A DNA stretch of 64,000 nucleotides from Stackebrandtia nassauensis DSM 44728. GTDB lineage: Bacteria > Actinomycetota > Actinomycetes > Mycobacteriales > Micromonosporaceae. Below are positions 26,932-35,275 of the stretch, one piece after another. The notes beneath the pieces are model-generated. The model saw only the letters and a program-made list of their open reading frames with translations, did no database searches and was not told the DNA's origin. Location: contig NC_013947.1 in assembly GCF_000024545.1 (NCBI RefSeq), positions 2,108,001 to 2,172,000 of the forward strand. Direction: 5' to 3'. Made by a program: the position numbers and the translations under genes. Position 1 is the stretch's first letter. Each line of letters starts with the position of its first letter.

Positions 26932-26945
26932 ATAAACCGATTTAG
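26932..26945. promoter_or_regulatory. LacI-family operator upstream of the GH-A gene
   Basis: ATAAACCGATTTAG, a near-palindrome with core TAAACC/GATTTA, overlaps the end of the lacI gene and lies 37 bp before the hydrolase start. It matches the 28055 site at 11 of 14 positions. Confidence 0.7.
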
Positions 26946-27970
26946 CTGTTGTTGTCCAGCGGTCGCGCCGTGCTCTCCCGCACCGTGAGAGATGGGGTGG
27001 GCATCTTGTGTCCGACGGCCGCCGCCGGGTCGTCGATGACGGCCAGCAGGGTTTCGGCGACCTTCTCGCCGAAGGCGTAGGTGTCGCGGCTCAGCGAGGT
27101 GATCGCCGGGTGGGTCAGTTGGGTGAGCCGGGAGTCCTCGAACGACACTATCGACAGTTCACCCGGGACGGTCACTCCCATTTCGGTGGCCACGCCCAAT
27201 CCCGCCACCGCCATGACGTCGTTGTCGTAGACGATCGCGCTGGGGCGGGCCCGGCCCGACAGCAGTCTGCGGGTGGCCGCGGCGCCCTCGGCGTCGCTGA
27301 AGTCGGTGGACAGCGAGTCGGCGCTGAGCAGTTTGTGCGAGGCCACGGTGTCCTTGAGTGCCTTGGCGCGGCGGCGGGTGTGCTGGAGTCCCGGCATCCC
27401 GGACACGTGTGCCAATCGCTTGTGCCCCAACGCCACCAGATAGTCCACTATTGACAGCATCGCGGCGCGGTCGTCGGCCCACACGCTGGCCAGCGTGCCG
27501 CTGCGGCCGTTGCCGCCCACCACGACCGCTGGTACCGACAGTGCCTCGACCGCGGCGATCCGGCGGTCGCGGGTTTGCGGGTCGACCAGTACCAGGCCGT
27601 CGACGCGGTGCTCGCCCGCCCAGCGTCGGTAGGTGGCGATCTCGGCCTCGGCGTCCTCGACGATCAGCAGTTGCAGCGCGATCGAGCGTTCCGACAGTTT
27701 CGCCTGGATGCCCGACAGCAGCTGGGTGAAGAACGGTTCGACGCCCAGGGTGCGGGCCGGGCGGGCCAGGGCCAGTCCGATGCTGTGTGAGCGGGAACCG
27801 CTAAGCGCCCGGGCGGCGCTGTGCGGCATCCAGTCCAGCTCCTCGGCTATCTTCAGCACCGCCGCGCGGGTCTCGTCGCTGACTCCCGGCCGTCCGTTGA
27901 GGGCGAAGGAGACCGCCGACTTGGACACCCCGGCCGCGGCGGCGATGTCGGCGATGGTGGGACGGCCCAT
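26942..27970 (-). CDS. LacI-family transcriptional regulator of sugar use
   Basis: A 342-residue regulator with the LacI HTH at the start (PTIADIAAAAGVSKSAVSFAL, NGRPGVSDETRAAV) followed by a periplasmic-binding-protein-like sensor. The sensor includes HRVDGLVLVDPQTRD and the late segment TVPGELSIVSFEDSRLTQL. It would repress the hydrolase and transporter genes until a sugar signal binds. GAAAGG precedes the ATG. It is divergent from the ABC transporter operon, 180 bp away, and both flanks carry matching palindromes. Confidence 0.92.
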   Translation of the reverse strand: MGRPTIADIAAAAGVSKSAVSFALNGRPGVSDETRAAVLKIAEELDWMPHSAARALSGSRSHSIGLALARPARTLGVEPFFTQLLSGIQAKLSERSIALQLLIVEDAEAEIATYRRWAGEHRVDGLVLVDPQTRDRRIAAVEALSVPAVVVGGNGRSGTLASVWADDRAAMLSIVDYLVALGHKRLAHVSGMPGLQHTRRRAKALKDTVASHKLLSADSLSTDFSDAEGAAATRRLLSGRARPSAIVYDNDVMAVAGLGVATEMGVTVPGELSIVSFEDSRLTQLTHPAITSLSRDTYAFGEKVAETLLAVIDDPAAAVGHKMPTPSLTVRESTARPLDNNS

Positions 27971-28054
27971 GGGTCCGGCCTTTCGGTTGTGGCTGCAAAC
28001 GGATATCGATACATGGCTATTGACAGCGCGTCGCTGATGAGCATAACCTCTCGA

Positions 28055-28068
28055 CTAGACCGGTTTAG
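28055..28068. promoter_or_regulatory. LacI-family operator before the sugar ABC transporter operon
   Basis: CTAGACCGGTTTAG is one base from a perfect 14-bp palindrome (CTAAACCGGTTTAG). It lies 82 bp before the binding-protein start, in the divergent region with the lacI gene. Confidence 0.72.
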
Positions 28069-28150
28069 TAAACGCGCCCGGCCCCGACCTCCATATTCTC
28101 ACGCGGTCGCGGCGCCCCGGTCGGGACGCGAGCTGAAGAGGAGACTTGCG

Positions 28151-29422
28151 ATGCGCGCGAAGATCGCCACCCTGGCGGCACTGGTCATGTTGGCGGCCAC
28201 CGGATGCGGACTCTCCGGCGAGGACTCCGGCGGCGACGTGGACGTGTCCGGCGAGGTCACCGGCAAGGTCTCCCTCCAGACCTGGGCTCTGAAACCCAAG
28301 CACACGAAGTACGTCGAGAAACTCATCGACGGTTTCGAGGACAAGTACCCCGGCACCAAGGTCAAGTGGCTGGACCAGCCGGGCGACGGCTACTCCGAGA
28401 AGGTCCTCAACCAGGCCGCCAACGACGAACTGCCCGATGTGGTCAACCTGCCGCCGGAGTTCGCGCTGCCGTTGGCGGACAAGGAACTGCTGCTCGACGT
28501 CGCCGATACCGACGACAAGCTGAAGAAGGACTACCTGTCCGGCGCCATCGACGCGTATCGCTTCCCCGGTGTCAAGGGCGCCTACGGCTACCCGTGGTAC
28601 CTCAACACCGACGTCAACTACTGGAACGCCGACCTGATGAAGAAGTACGGCCTCGATCCCGACAAGCCGCCGACGTCGTTCGAGGACCTGGTGGCACAGG
28701 CAAAGACCATGAAGAAGAAGTCCGACGGCAAGATGTTCCTGATGAGCCGCAAGCCATCCTGGGAGGACCTCACCAACGCGGGCGTCGAGATCCTGTCGTC
28801 CGACGGCGAGAAGTTCACCTTCAACACCGACGCGGCCGCCGAACTCCTCGACGGCTACCGCGACGCCTACGCCGACGGCCTGCTACCCGACGACGTCCTC
28901 ACCGACGCCTACCTCGGCAACAGCGAACTGTTCAAACAGAAGAAGGTCGCCTGGTCCACCGGCGGCGGCAACTTCATCAACGACGTCAAGGTCGACAACC
29001 CGAAGCTGGCCAAGGACATCGTCCCGTCCAAGGCCCTGGACACCCCGCCGCTGTACGTGCAGGGGCTCTCGGTGTCCAAGAAGAGCGACAACCTGCCCAC
29101 CGCGGTCGCCCTGGCCCGCTGGGTGACCAACGCCGACAACCAGGCCGACTTCGCCGAACGGGTGCCCGGGATCTTCCCGTCCACCACGGCTTCGGCCGAC
29201 GACGAGTCGTTCTCCGAAAGCGACGGCAGCGGCGCCGGTGACGCCAAGAAGCTCGCTTTCGAGTCGCTGGCCGAGGCCGAACTGCTCAAGCCGGTCGTCG
29301 TCGACGACGCCATCAACGACGTGTTCAACCAGCAGATCTCGCTGGCCGTCAGCGGCGAGACCAGCTCGAAGCAGGCCCTGGACAAGGCCGCCGAAGAGTG
29401 CACCAAGCTGCTGAACGACTGA
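28151..29422 (+). CDS. sugar ABC transporter substrate-binding lipoprotein
   Basis: A 423-residue binding protein of the carbohydrate (MalE/UgpB-like) type. The signal peptide ends in a lipobox, LAATGC, with the lipidated Cys near residue 19. The mature part has VSLQTWALKPKHTKYVEKL and KYGLDPDKPPTSFEDLVAQA. GAGGAGA precedes the ATG at 28151. It is the first gene of an operon with two permeases and a GH18 enzyme, so it probably binds chito- or N-glycan-type oligosaccharides. Confidence 0.92.
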   Translation: MRAKIATLAALVMLAATGCGLSGEDSGGDVDVSGEVTGKVSLQTWALKPKHTKYVEKLIDGFEDKYPGTKVKWLDQPGDGYSEKVLNQAANDELPDVVNLPPEFALPLADKELLLDVADTDDKLKKDYLSGAIDAYRFPGVKGAYGYPWYLNTDVNYWNADLMKKYGLDPDKPPTSFEDLVAQAKTMKKKSDGKMFLMSRKPSWEDLTNAGVEILSSDGEKFTFNTDAAAELLDGYRDAYADGLLPDDVLTDAYLGNSELFKQKKVAWSTGGGNFINDVKVDNPKLAKDIVPSKALDTPPLYVQGLSVSKKSDNLPTAVALARWVTNADNQADFAERVPGIFPSTTASADDESFSESDGSGAGDAKKLAFESLAEAELLKPVVVDDAINDVFNQQISLAVSGETSSKQALDKAAEECTKLLND

Positions 29423-29423
29423 C

Positions 29424-30302
29424 ATGAGACGACAACGCTGGTTCACGCCGTGGCTGCTGATCGCCCCGGCCGTGGTCTGGCTGCTGGTGTTCAACCTGTG
29501 GCCGTCCATCAACACGGTGGTGCTGGCGTTCACCGACGCCAAACCGCTGGGCGGCGGCCAGTTCACCGGCCTGGCCAACGCCGAGCGGATGCTCGACGAC
29601 GAGCAGCTGTCCTACGCGCTGATCAACTGCATCGTGTACCTGCTGGTATGCCTTCCGCTGTTGACCCTGCTGCCGCTGTTGATCGCGGTGCTGGCCGAGA
29701 AGAACCTGCCCGGCATCACCTTCTTCCGCACCGCGTTCTACACCCCCGTCATCGCCTCGGCAGTGGTCGTGGCGCTGATCTGGAACTGGCTCTTGGACGA
29801 TCGCGGCGCCATCAACGGCATCGCGCAGCAGCTGAGCCTGCTGCAGAAACCGCTGCCCTTCCTGACCGACCGCTGGCTGTTGTTGCTGTCGGCCATCAGT
29901 CTCACCGTCTGGAAGGGACTGGGCTACTACATGATCATCTACCTGTCCGCGCTGGGCAACGTCCGCCGCGAACTCCACGAGGCCGCCGCCATCGACGGCG
30001 CCGGAGCGGTGCGTCGGTTCGTGTCGGTGACGATCCCCGGCGTCCGCAACACCATGCTGCTGGTGACGGTGCTGATCACCGTCTCGGCGATGCGGATCTT
30101 CTCCGAGCTGTACGTCCTGGCCGGACCCACCGGTGGCCCCGGCGGGCGCGACATGTCGATGGTGATGCTGATCCAGCTGTACAGCCGCGGCTTCACCGGC
30201 AACCTCGGCTACGCCTCGGCACTGTCGGTGCTGCTGTTCCTGATCACGATCGGCCCGATGCTGCTGTTGCTGCGGTTCAACCGAAGGACGGCCGAATCGT
30301 GA
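29424..30302 (+). CDS. sugar ABC transporter permease, MalF type
   Basis: 292 residues with about six membrane helices. The EAA loop reads LHEAAAIDGAGAVRRFVSVT near residue 180 (EAAxxDGAxxxxxF). It starts 1 nt after the binding-protein stop, so it is translationally coupled. With the next gene it forms the membrane channel of a CUT1-type importer. No ATP-binding subunit is encoded in the operon; actinobacteria often share one MsiK-type ATPase among many CUT1 systems. Confidence 0.92.
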   Translation: MRRQRWFTPWLLIAPAVVWLLVFNLWPSINTVVLAFTDAKPLGGGQFTGLANAERMLDDEQLSYALINCIVYLLVCLPLLTLLPLLIAVLAEKNLPGITFFRTAFYTPVIASAVVVALIWNWLLDDRGAINGIAQQLSLLQKPLPFLTDRWLLLLSAISLTVWKGLGYYMIIYLSALGNVRRELHEAAAIDGAGAVRRFVSVTIPGVRNTMLLVTVLITVSAMRIFSELYVLAGPTGGPGGRDMSMVMLIQLYSRGFTGNLGYASALSVLLFLITIGPMLLLLRFNRRTAES

Positions 30303-31150
30303 AGCGCCGCCCGTCCGGATTCAACGTCATGTCGCCCCGCGAGAAGGCGGGCCGGTACCTGCTGTTGTGCCTGGTCCTGGTCATCACCGTCGGCCCGTTC
30401 CTGTGGCAGCTGTCCACATCGCTCAAGGGGCTGTCGGAGGACATCTACACCGACACCCCAAGCTTCCTGCCCACCGACCCGACGCTGGCCAACTACACCC
30501 GCGTCGGCGAACAGATCCCGGTGTGGGACTACGCCGTCAACTCGCTGATCGTGGCCGTCATCGTGGTGGCGGGCAACGCCTTCGGCGCCACCCTGGCCGG
30601 ATTCGCGCTCGCCCGGCTGCGATTCCGGGGTGTGAAGCTCGTGTTCGCCCTGATCCTGGCCACCCTGGTGCTGCCCGGCGAGGTCACGATCATCTCCCAG
30701 TACGTGACCGTCCGCTCGCTCGGCTTCGCCGACACCCTCATCGGCGTCGCGCTGCCCGGCACCGTCGCGATGCTCAACATCCTGCTCATGCGCGCCGCCT
30801 TCCAGGCCATTCCCTCCGAAATGGACGACTCGGCGGTCGTGGACGGCGCCAACGCCTGGCAGCGCCTGATCCGGGTGGGACTGCCCAACGTCAAGGGCAT
30901 GCTCAGCGTCGTCACGATCTTCGCGTTCATCGGCGCCTGGGACGACTTCCTGTGGCCGCTGATCGTCCTCAACGACCCCGACAACTACACGCTGACCGTC
31001 GGGCTGCAGTACCTCGACGGCACCTTCACCGCCAACCCCCGCGTCATCGCGGCCGGAACCATGATCGCGTTCATCCCGATTGTGATCGTGTTCGCCGTGT
31101 TGCAGCGTTTCTTCTTCCGTGGCGTCGCGTCCGGCGCCATCAAAGGATGA
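30299..31150 (+). CDS. sugar ABC transporter permease, MalG type
   Basis: 283 residues with six predicted membrane helices and the EAA loop IPSEMDDSAVVDGANAWQRL near residue 175. The GTG at 30299 overlaps the preceding stop (GTGA). The N-terminus is basic (VKRRPSGFNVMSPREK), typical for MalG partners. It pairs with the MalF-type permease and the lipoprotein upstream; the GH18 enzyme follows 18 bp later. Confidence 0.92.
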   Translation: MKRRPSGFNVMSPREKAGRYLLLCLVLVITVGPFLWQLSTSLKGLSEDIYTDTPSFLPTDPTLANYTRVGEQIPVWDYAVNSLIVAVIVVAGNAFGATLAGFALARLRFRGVKLVFALILATLVLPGEVTIISQYVTVRSLGFADTLIGVALPGTVAMLNILLMRAAFQAIPSEMDDSAVVDGANAWQRLIRVGLPNVKGMLSVVTIFAFIGAWDDFLWPLIVLNDPDNYTLTVGLQYLDGTFTANPRVIAAGTMIAFIPIVIVFAVLQRFFFRGVASGAIKG

Positions 31151-31168
31151 ACAGTTAGGAGTAAGCAC

Positions 31169-32110
31169 ATGAGACTACGACGACGCACCATCGCGGTCGG
31201 CTCGGTAGTCGCCATCCTCGGCGCGGTCGGCCTGACCGCGGCCACCGCCCAAGCCGAACCGACCGAGTCCGCTGGTCAGCGGCTCGTGGTGTACTACCAG
31301 ACCCAGTACCACGGCGACGCCCAGGAATACGTCTCCCCGATCCCGTTGGCCGACAACGGCGCCACCGACATCATGGTCGCGGCCATCCACCTCAACGACG
31401 CGAGCTCCCAGAATCCGGTCACCCTCAACGACCACGCCCCCGAGGACCCCCGGTACGACCGGATGTGGGAGGAACTCAAAACCGTCCAGGACAAGGGAAA
31501 GAACGTGCTGGGCATGGTCGGCGGCGCCGCCCCCGGCACCTTCCAGCGCCTCGACACCGACTTCGACACCTATTACCCACTGCTGCGCGACACGATCAAG
31601 AAGTACGGCCTCGACGGCGTCGACCTGGACGTGGAGGAGGACATGTCGCTGGCCGGGATCGAACGCGTCATCGACGCGCTCAAGGCCGACTTCGGCGCCG
31701 ACTTCCTCATCACGCTGGCGCCGGTTGCCACCGCGCTGTCGGGCGGCGGCAACATCTCCGGCTTCAACTACGACGACCTGTACGCGTCGCGCGGCGAGGA
31801 CATCGACTGGTTCAACGCCCAGTTCTACTGTGGCTGGGGTCTGCTGGACGACACCGGCGACTACGACGCCGTCATCGACCACGGCGTCGTTCCGGCGAAC
31901 AAGGTCGTGGCGGGCACGATCACCAACCCCGCCAACTGCGGCTCGGGCTACGTCGAGCTGGACACCCTCAAGTCGACGATCGGCACGCTGAAACAGAAGT
32001 ACCCCGACTTCGGCGGCATCATGGGCTGGGAGTACTTCAACTCGCTGCCGGGCGACACCGCCGAACCCTGGCTGTGGGCCAAGGAGGTCTCCGCGGCCCT
32101 GTCGGCCTGA
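31169..32110 (+). CDS. secreted GH18 glycoside hydrolase (chitinase or endo-beta-N-acetylglucosaminidase type)
   Basis: 313 residues with an N-terminal signal peptide (Arg-rich start, Ala-x-Ala near residue 29). The GH18 catalytic motif DxxDxDxE is present as DGVDLDVEE with the acid Glu at about 156. The domain is compact, about 280 residues, like bacterial endo-beta-N-acetylglucosaminidases. It would release chitooligosaccharides or N-glycans outside the cell for uptake by the preceding transporter. AGGAG precedes the ATG. It is probably the last gene of the operon. Confidence 0.9.
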   Translation: MRLRRRTIAVGSVVAILGAVGLTAATAQAEPTESAGQRLVVYYQTQYHGDAQEYVSPIPLADNGATDIMVAAIHLNDASSQNPVTLNDHAPEDPRYDRMWEELKTVQDKGKNVLGMVGGAAPGTFQRLDTDFDTYYPLLRDTIKKYGLDGVDLDVEEDMSLAGIERVIDALKADFGADFLITLAPVATALSGGGNISGFNYDDLYASRGEDIDWFNAQFYCGWGLLDDTGDYDAVIDHGVVPANKVVAGTITNPANCGSGYVELDTLKSTIGTLKQKYPDFGGIMGWEYFNSLPGDTAEPWLWAKEVSAALSA

Positions 32111-32206
32111 CGAACGCGGCCGGGCCGTCGTCCTGCGGCGGCCCACATCGCGCCTCGGCCGGGCGGAAGCCAAGCCGCTTCCGCTCCGGTCCCGCCCCGC
32201 GTGTCG

Positions 32207-32893
32207 TCACGGCGGCGGGTCAACCGTGCCCATCGGCACCGACCGGGTGCACCGCCGGATCCGCCGCAACGCCAGCCGCGACCCGTTGGCCAGCCCGTAC
32301 GAGCGGATCGTCGCCGTCCCGTACCCGCTGCAACTGGGCACGTAACGGCACCTGGTCCTGGTTCGCGGCGAGACCCACCGCCGATACCCCCGAATCGCCG
32401 CCAACCCGCATCGTGCCGGGCGCGACACGCTCGCCCGCTTGCGCATCGGCCGCCGAGGCGTGAACCGGTCCACGGTCACCAACGGCAGCACCGACATGAC
32501 CGAGACACCCGCCGACACGACACCCGTGCCCGAATCGCAACTGGGGCTGTCGCAACTCTGCGTCTCGCAGCTCGGTGAGTCACACGTCGGCCCGTCGCAC
32601 GACAAGTCGTCGTCGCAACCGCTCGCGTCGACCTCCGACCCCCCGTCGGCCTCCTCGGCGTCGTTGTTCTCGGGCGTGTCGGGCTCGGCGGTACCTCCAC
32701 CTCCGTCCGCGCCGTCCCCGAGATCGCGCGGCGGCTCACTCGTCTCCTGCGGCTGCGGCGGCTCCGTCCCCGGCCGCCAGATCAACCACAGCAGTCCCCC
32801 CACCAACCCCATCAGCAACACCACCCCACCGGAGGCGAGCGTGACGGTCAAAGCCAGCGGGGTCCTACGCTTCTCGGGCGTGTCATCGTCCAT
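32207..32893 (-). CDS. YidD-like membrane insertion factor fused to a TM/Cys-repeat domain
   Basis: 228 residues in three parts: a membrane helix at about 14-38, an acidic Gly/Pro-rich stretch, a Cys segment at 93-119 (repeats of CDSPSC, CDGPTC, CETQSC), and a C-terminal YidD domain at about 163-228. The last part has AIRGYRRWVSPRTRTRCRY, then VPSCSGYGTATIRSYG and PMGTVDPPP. Normal YidD is about 70-90 residues and helps insertion of membrane proteins with YidC. The fusion is unusual. The start at 32893 is preferred over one 13 codons upstream. The gene is convergent with the GH18 gene. Confidence 0.75.
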   Translation of the reverse strand: MDDDTPEKRRTPLALTVTLASGGVVLLMGLVGGLLWLIWRPGTEPPQPQETSEPPRDLGDGADGGGGTAEPDTPENNDAEEADGGSEVDASGCDDDLSCDGPTCDSPSCETQSCDSPSCDSGTGVVSAGVSVMSVLPLVTVDRFTPRRPMRKRASVSRPARCGLAAIRGYRRWVSPRTRTRCRYVPSCSGYGTATIRSYGLANGSRLALRRIRRCTRSVPMGTVDPPP

Positions 32894-33142
32894 GAGGGTG
32901 GTGATCTTTCTTAGGGGCCGGGGGCGAACCATGATAGTGGATGGTGCGGCCCGATTGACCCCTTTCGACTCACGGTTGCTCTGGGGCACAAAGAAACTAC
33001 GGTCACGAACCCACCACTCCGGCCACAACCGGCGGGTAACACGTCCGGGTGATCAACGAAACGCCGATTACTAACCAGTCGCTAATCGCCGGGACGAGAC
33101 GCTACCCTCATACGGGCACTCATTACGATGTGTCGATGTCCG

Positions 33143-33218
33143 GCGCCCGTAGCTCAGCGGATAGAGCAGGGGACTTCTAATCCCAAGGTCGTAGGTTCGA
33201 TTCCTACCGGGCGCGCCA
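33143..33218 (+). tRNA. tRNA-Arg (anticodon TCT), CCA encoded
   Basis: Acceptor GCGCCCG pairs with CGGGCGC, followed by G and a genomic CCA. The D arm is GCTC/GAGC, the anticodon stem is GGGGA/TCCCA (first pair a G-A mismatch) with loop CTTCTAA, so the anticodon TCT reads AGA. The T arm is GTAGG/CCTAC with TTCGATT. Reads rare AGA codons, which are scarce in this GC-rich DNA. Confidence 0.95.
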
Positions 33219-33309
33219 CGCTGCGCGAACGCGGAGCTGACTGACCGTGCTGGCGATCGGGTTGCCGGAGACACCGAACTGCCCGGGAGGGGTCCCGGGG
33301 ACTCTTCAA

Positions 33310-33315
33310 TAGCGT
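33310..33315 (+). promoter_or_regulatory. -10-like TAGCGT of the ESX-like cassette
   Basis: TAGCGT ends 6 nt before the GTG at 33322; a GAAGAG is the only weak ribosome-site candidate. Leaderless start is likely. Confidence 0.45.
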
Positions 33316-33321
33316 TGAAGA

Positions 33322-33750
33322 GTGAATCAGGAACAAGAGGGAGCCCAGCTCGGCGGTTCGGTGGAGAACCTCCGCGAGGTGGCCACGGTGTATCTGCCGC
33401 GCATGGCCAATGACTACACGGGTTTGACCAGTAGCCTGCGTCAGACCACGGGAACCGACGGGGCCTTCGACCGCTCGGGCGAGTTCGGGGCGCAGGAGTT
33501 CAAGGCCGCCTGGACGGCGCTGCGCGATCTCATATGGACCTCGTCGGATCAGACCAGCGACAATCTCTACGCCTTGGGCGTTGGTTTGAAGAGCGCCGTG
33601 GACGAGTTCTGCGCCAACGACGAAGCCGCCGCCGCGGCGATGGACGCCGAACGGGCGACCTTCGAGGGCAAGAACGGGCCGAGCGGTCTGGAATGGAACC
33701 AGCCTTACGGCAACGACGAGAACGCACCGCCACTGGTGGTGGGAAAGTGA
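33322..33750 (+). CDS. ESAT-6/WXG-like helical protein (ESX-type export candidate)
   Basis: A 142-residue, mostly helical acidic protein with no signal peptide: VENLREVATVYLPRMANDY, then FKAAWTALRDLIWTSSDQTS, then LKSAVDEFCANDEAAAAAM. The size and helical-hairpin pattern resemble actinobacterial ESX-secreted or ESX-associated proteins, but there is no exact WXG turn. The GTG at 33322 follows a TAGCGT hexamer. It is the first of three coupled genes. Export is inferred. Confidence 0.6.
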   Translation: MNQEQEGAQLGGSVENLREVATVYLPRMANDYTGLTSSLRQTTGTDGAFDRSGEFGAQEFKAAWTALRDLIWTSSDQTSDNLYALGVGLKSAVDEFCANDEAAAAAMDAERATFEGKNGPSGLEWNQPYGNDENAPPLVVGK

Positions 33751-34760
33751 ACAAGCAGGAATTCATCGGCAAACTCGACACCGCCATCGACGGTCTCGCC
33801 GATGCGATCGCGAAGAAGGGCGTCCGGTTTCCGGAGGAGTTCAACGACATACCGGGCGCGAGCAAACTGGGTGTGCCGGAGCCGAAGCACGGCGCATCCC
33901 ACTATCCCAAAGTAAAGCCCTACGAGCCGGCGATGCGCGGTTTCATCAAGGACGAATCCGTCCGGCTGTTCGCGCCATGGAAGAACATGCCCGATCCGGC
34001 GGGCTTCGACGCCGCGATTCAGCATGTCGTGAATGGTCGCGGGAAGATCGCCACCAAGGACGTCACCTCGGTCAGCGACATCAAGCAGATGGACCTGGGA
34101 ACCCAGATGCCCGGTTACATGGTCGCGGTGCGGGAGAACCTGGCCGACTGGCGCGGCAAGACCATCGAGGCCGCCCACCTCAACTACATCAACCTCTTCG
34201 ACGAGATGCTGTTCCTCCAGGCCAACACCCTGCGGGTGCTGGAGCTGACCCTGAAGGCCCACCAGAAGGGCATCTCGGACGCACAGGACGACACCGTCAA
34301 ACTGGTCGACAGCGCCGCCGCGGCGGTGGACGCGATCGACTGCTGGGGCGGCGATTCCAACAAGAACGTCGCCTTCAACGTCGTCGCCGGAGTCATCGGG
34401 GTGCTGGGGGCCGCGACCCCGGGTGTCAACGCCGTCGTGGCACTGGCCGGGGCGGCCGGTGGGCTTGGCATCGCCAAGGACCTGATCTCCAGCAAGGACC
34501 CCGAGTCCGTTCCACTCGGTGCGAGCCGGATCGACGGTGTGTGGTCGAACCTGACCTCCGCCCTGGATCGTCACAAGGAGCTCTACAAGGAGGGCGAGTC
34601 GCTGCTGGCGACCACGATCACCAACTTCAACACCGTCCTGAACGGCAACTTCACCACCGGGCAGGGACCCGACGGCAAGACCGTCACCAAACCCGGAGTC
34701 GAACTGATCCGGCTCTCCACACCGATCGACCTCGGCAGCGTCCAAGCGCCACTGGCATAG
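33747..34760 (+). CDS. large helical protein of the ESX-like cassette
   Basis: 337 residues, GTGA-overlapped with the preceding gene. A charged N-terminal region is followed by a helical core (MVAVRENLADWRGKTIEAAH, then LRVLELTLKAHQKGISDAQD) and a Gly/Ala-rich hydrophobic hairpin near 208-245 (VAFNVVAGVIGVLGAATPG, then VVALAGAAGGLGIA) that could insert in a membrane or form a pore. No enzyme motif. It resembles the larger partners of small ESX-type helical proteins; an effector or pore former is possible. Confidence 0.55.
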   Translation: MNKQEFIGKLDTAIDGLADAIAKKGVRFPEEFNDIPGASKLGVPEPKHGASHYPKVKPYEPAMRGFIKDESVRLFAPWKNMPDPAGFDAAIQHVVNGRGKIATKDVTSVSDIKQMDLGTQMPGYMVAVRENLADWRGKTIEAAHLNYINLFDEMLFLQANTLRVLELTLKAHQKGISDAQDDTVKLVDSAAAAVDAIDCWGGDSNKNVAFNVVAGVIGVLGAATPGVNAVVALAGAAGGLGIAKDLISSKDPESVPLGASRIDGVWSNLTSALDRHKELYKEGESLLATTITNFNTVLNGNFTTGQGPDGKTVTKPGVELIRLSTPIDLGSVQAPLA

Positions 34761-34768
34761 GAGCGGAA

Positions 34769-35275
34769 ATGGGAGTAGTGGGAGACCAGCTCGACGCCGT
34801 CGAGGTCCAGGCGATCTCGCCCGACGGCGAGATCACGGTCAAACTCGGCACCGGCGACGCCGTCGACGTCCAGTTCAAGAGCGATGAGTACTTCAAGTCG
34901 GTGCCGCACGAGACGCTCAGCCACCAGCTGGGACGGGCGCTGACCCTGCTGGCGGTGGGGCGGATCCGGAAGCGGCACCAGATTCTTGAGGCGGAGGGTT
35001 TCGAGGTCTACGGCGAGGACGATGCGCACTGGGACAAGCGGGTCCGCGTCTTTCGCGAGAAACGCGCCCAGGTCAAGGCGGCCGGGCGCTCGCCCAAACG
35101 GCACATCGCCATCGCCACCGTCGGACTGCGGGACTTCAAGGTCCGCTTCGAGCGCGATGTCACCCGACGGTTGTCGAGGTCCGAGTTCAGCGGGGAGTTC
35201 GGCGGCGCGGTCGCGGCGGTGATCAGCGAGTACAGCGCCCAGATGACCCAGCTGAAGACGGCGATGTTCACCTAG
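34769..35275 (+). CDS. small YbaB/EbfC-like protein of the ESX-like cassette
   Basis: 168 residues, starting 8 bp after the previous gene with GGAGCGG upstream. The N-terminal half is a beta-strand pair (VQAISPDGEITVKLGTGDAV, VDVQFKSDEYF) followed by a helix (LSHQLGRALTLLAVGRIRKR), the layout of YbaB/EbfC-like proteins that often accompany actinobacterial secreted helical proteins. The C-terminal half is basic. Its 3' end overlaps the convergent HhH gene by 4 bp. Function unknown. Confidence 0.5.
   Translation: MGVVGDQLDAVEVQAISPDGEITVKLGTGDAVDVQFKSDEYFKSVPHETLSHQLGRALTLLAVGRIRKRHQILEAEGFEVYGEDDAHWDKRVRVFREKRAQVKAAGRSPKRHIAIATVGLRDFKVRFERDVTRRLSRSEFSGEFGGAVAAVISEYSAQMTQLKTAMFT

Noticed and set aside
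32111..32206. Terminator after the GH18 gene
   Set aside because: The GGGCCG/CGGCCC pairing near 32124 is only 6 bp with a long loop, too weak to call.
33143..33218. tRNA-Arg as an integration site of the accessory island
   Set aside because: The island lies more than 10 kb away and no duplicated tRNA 3' end or integrase gene was found.
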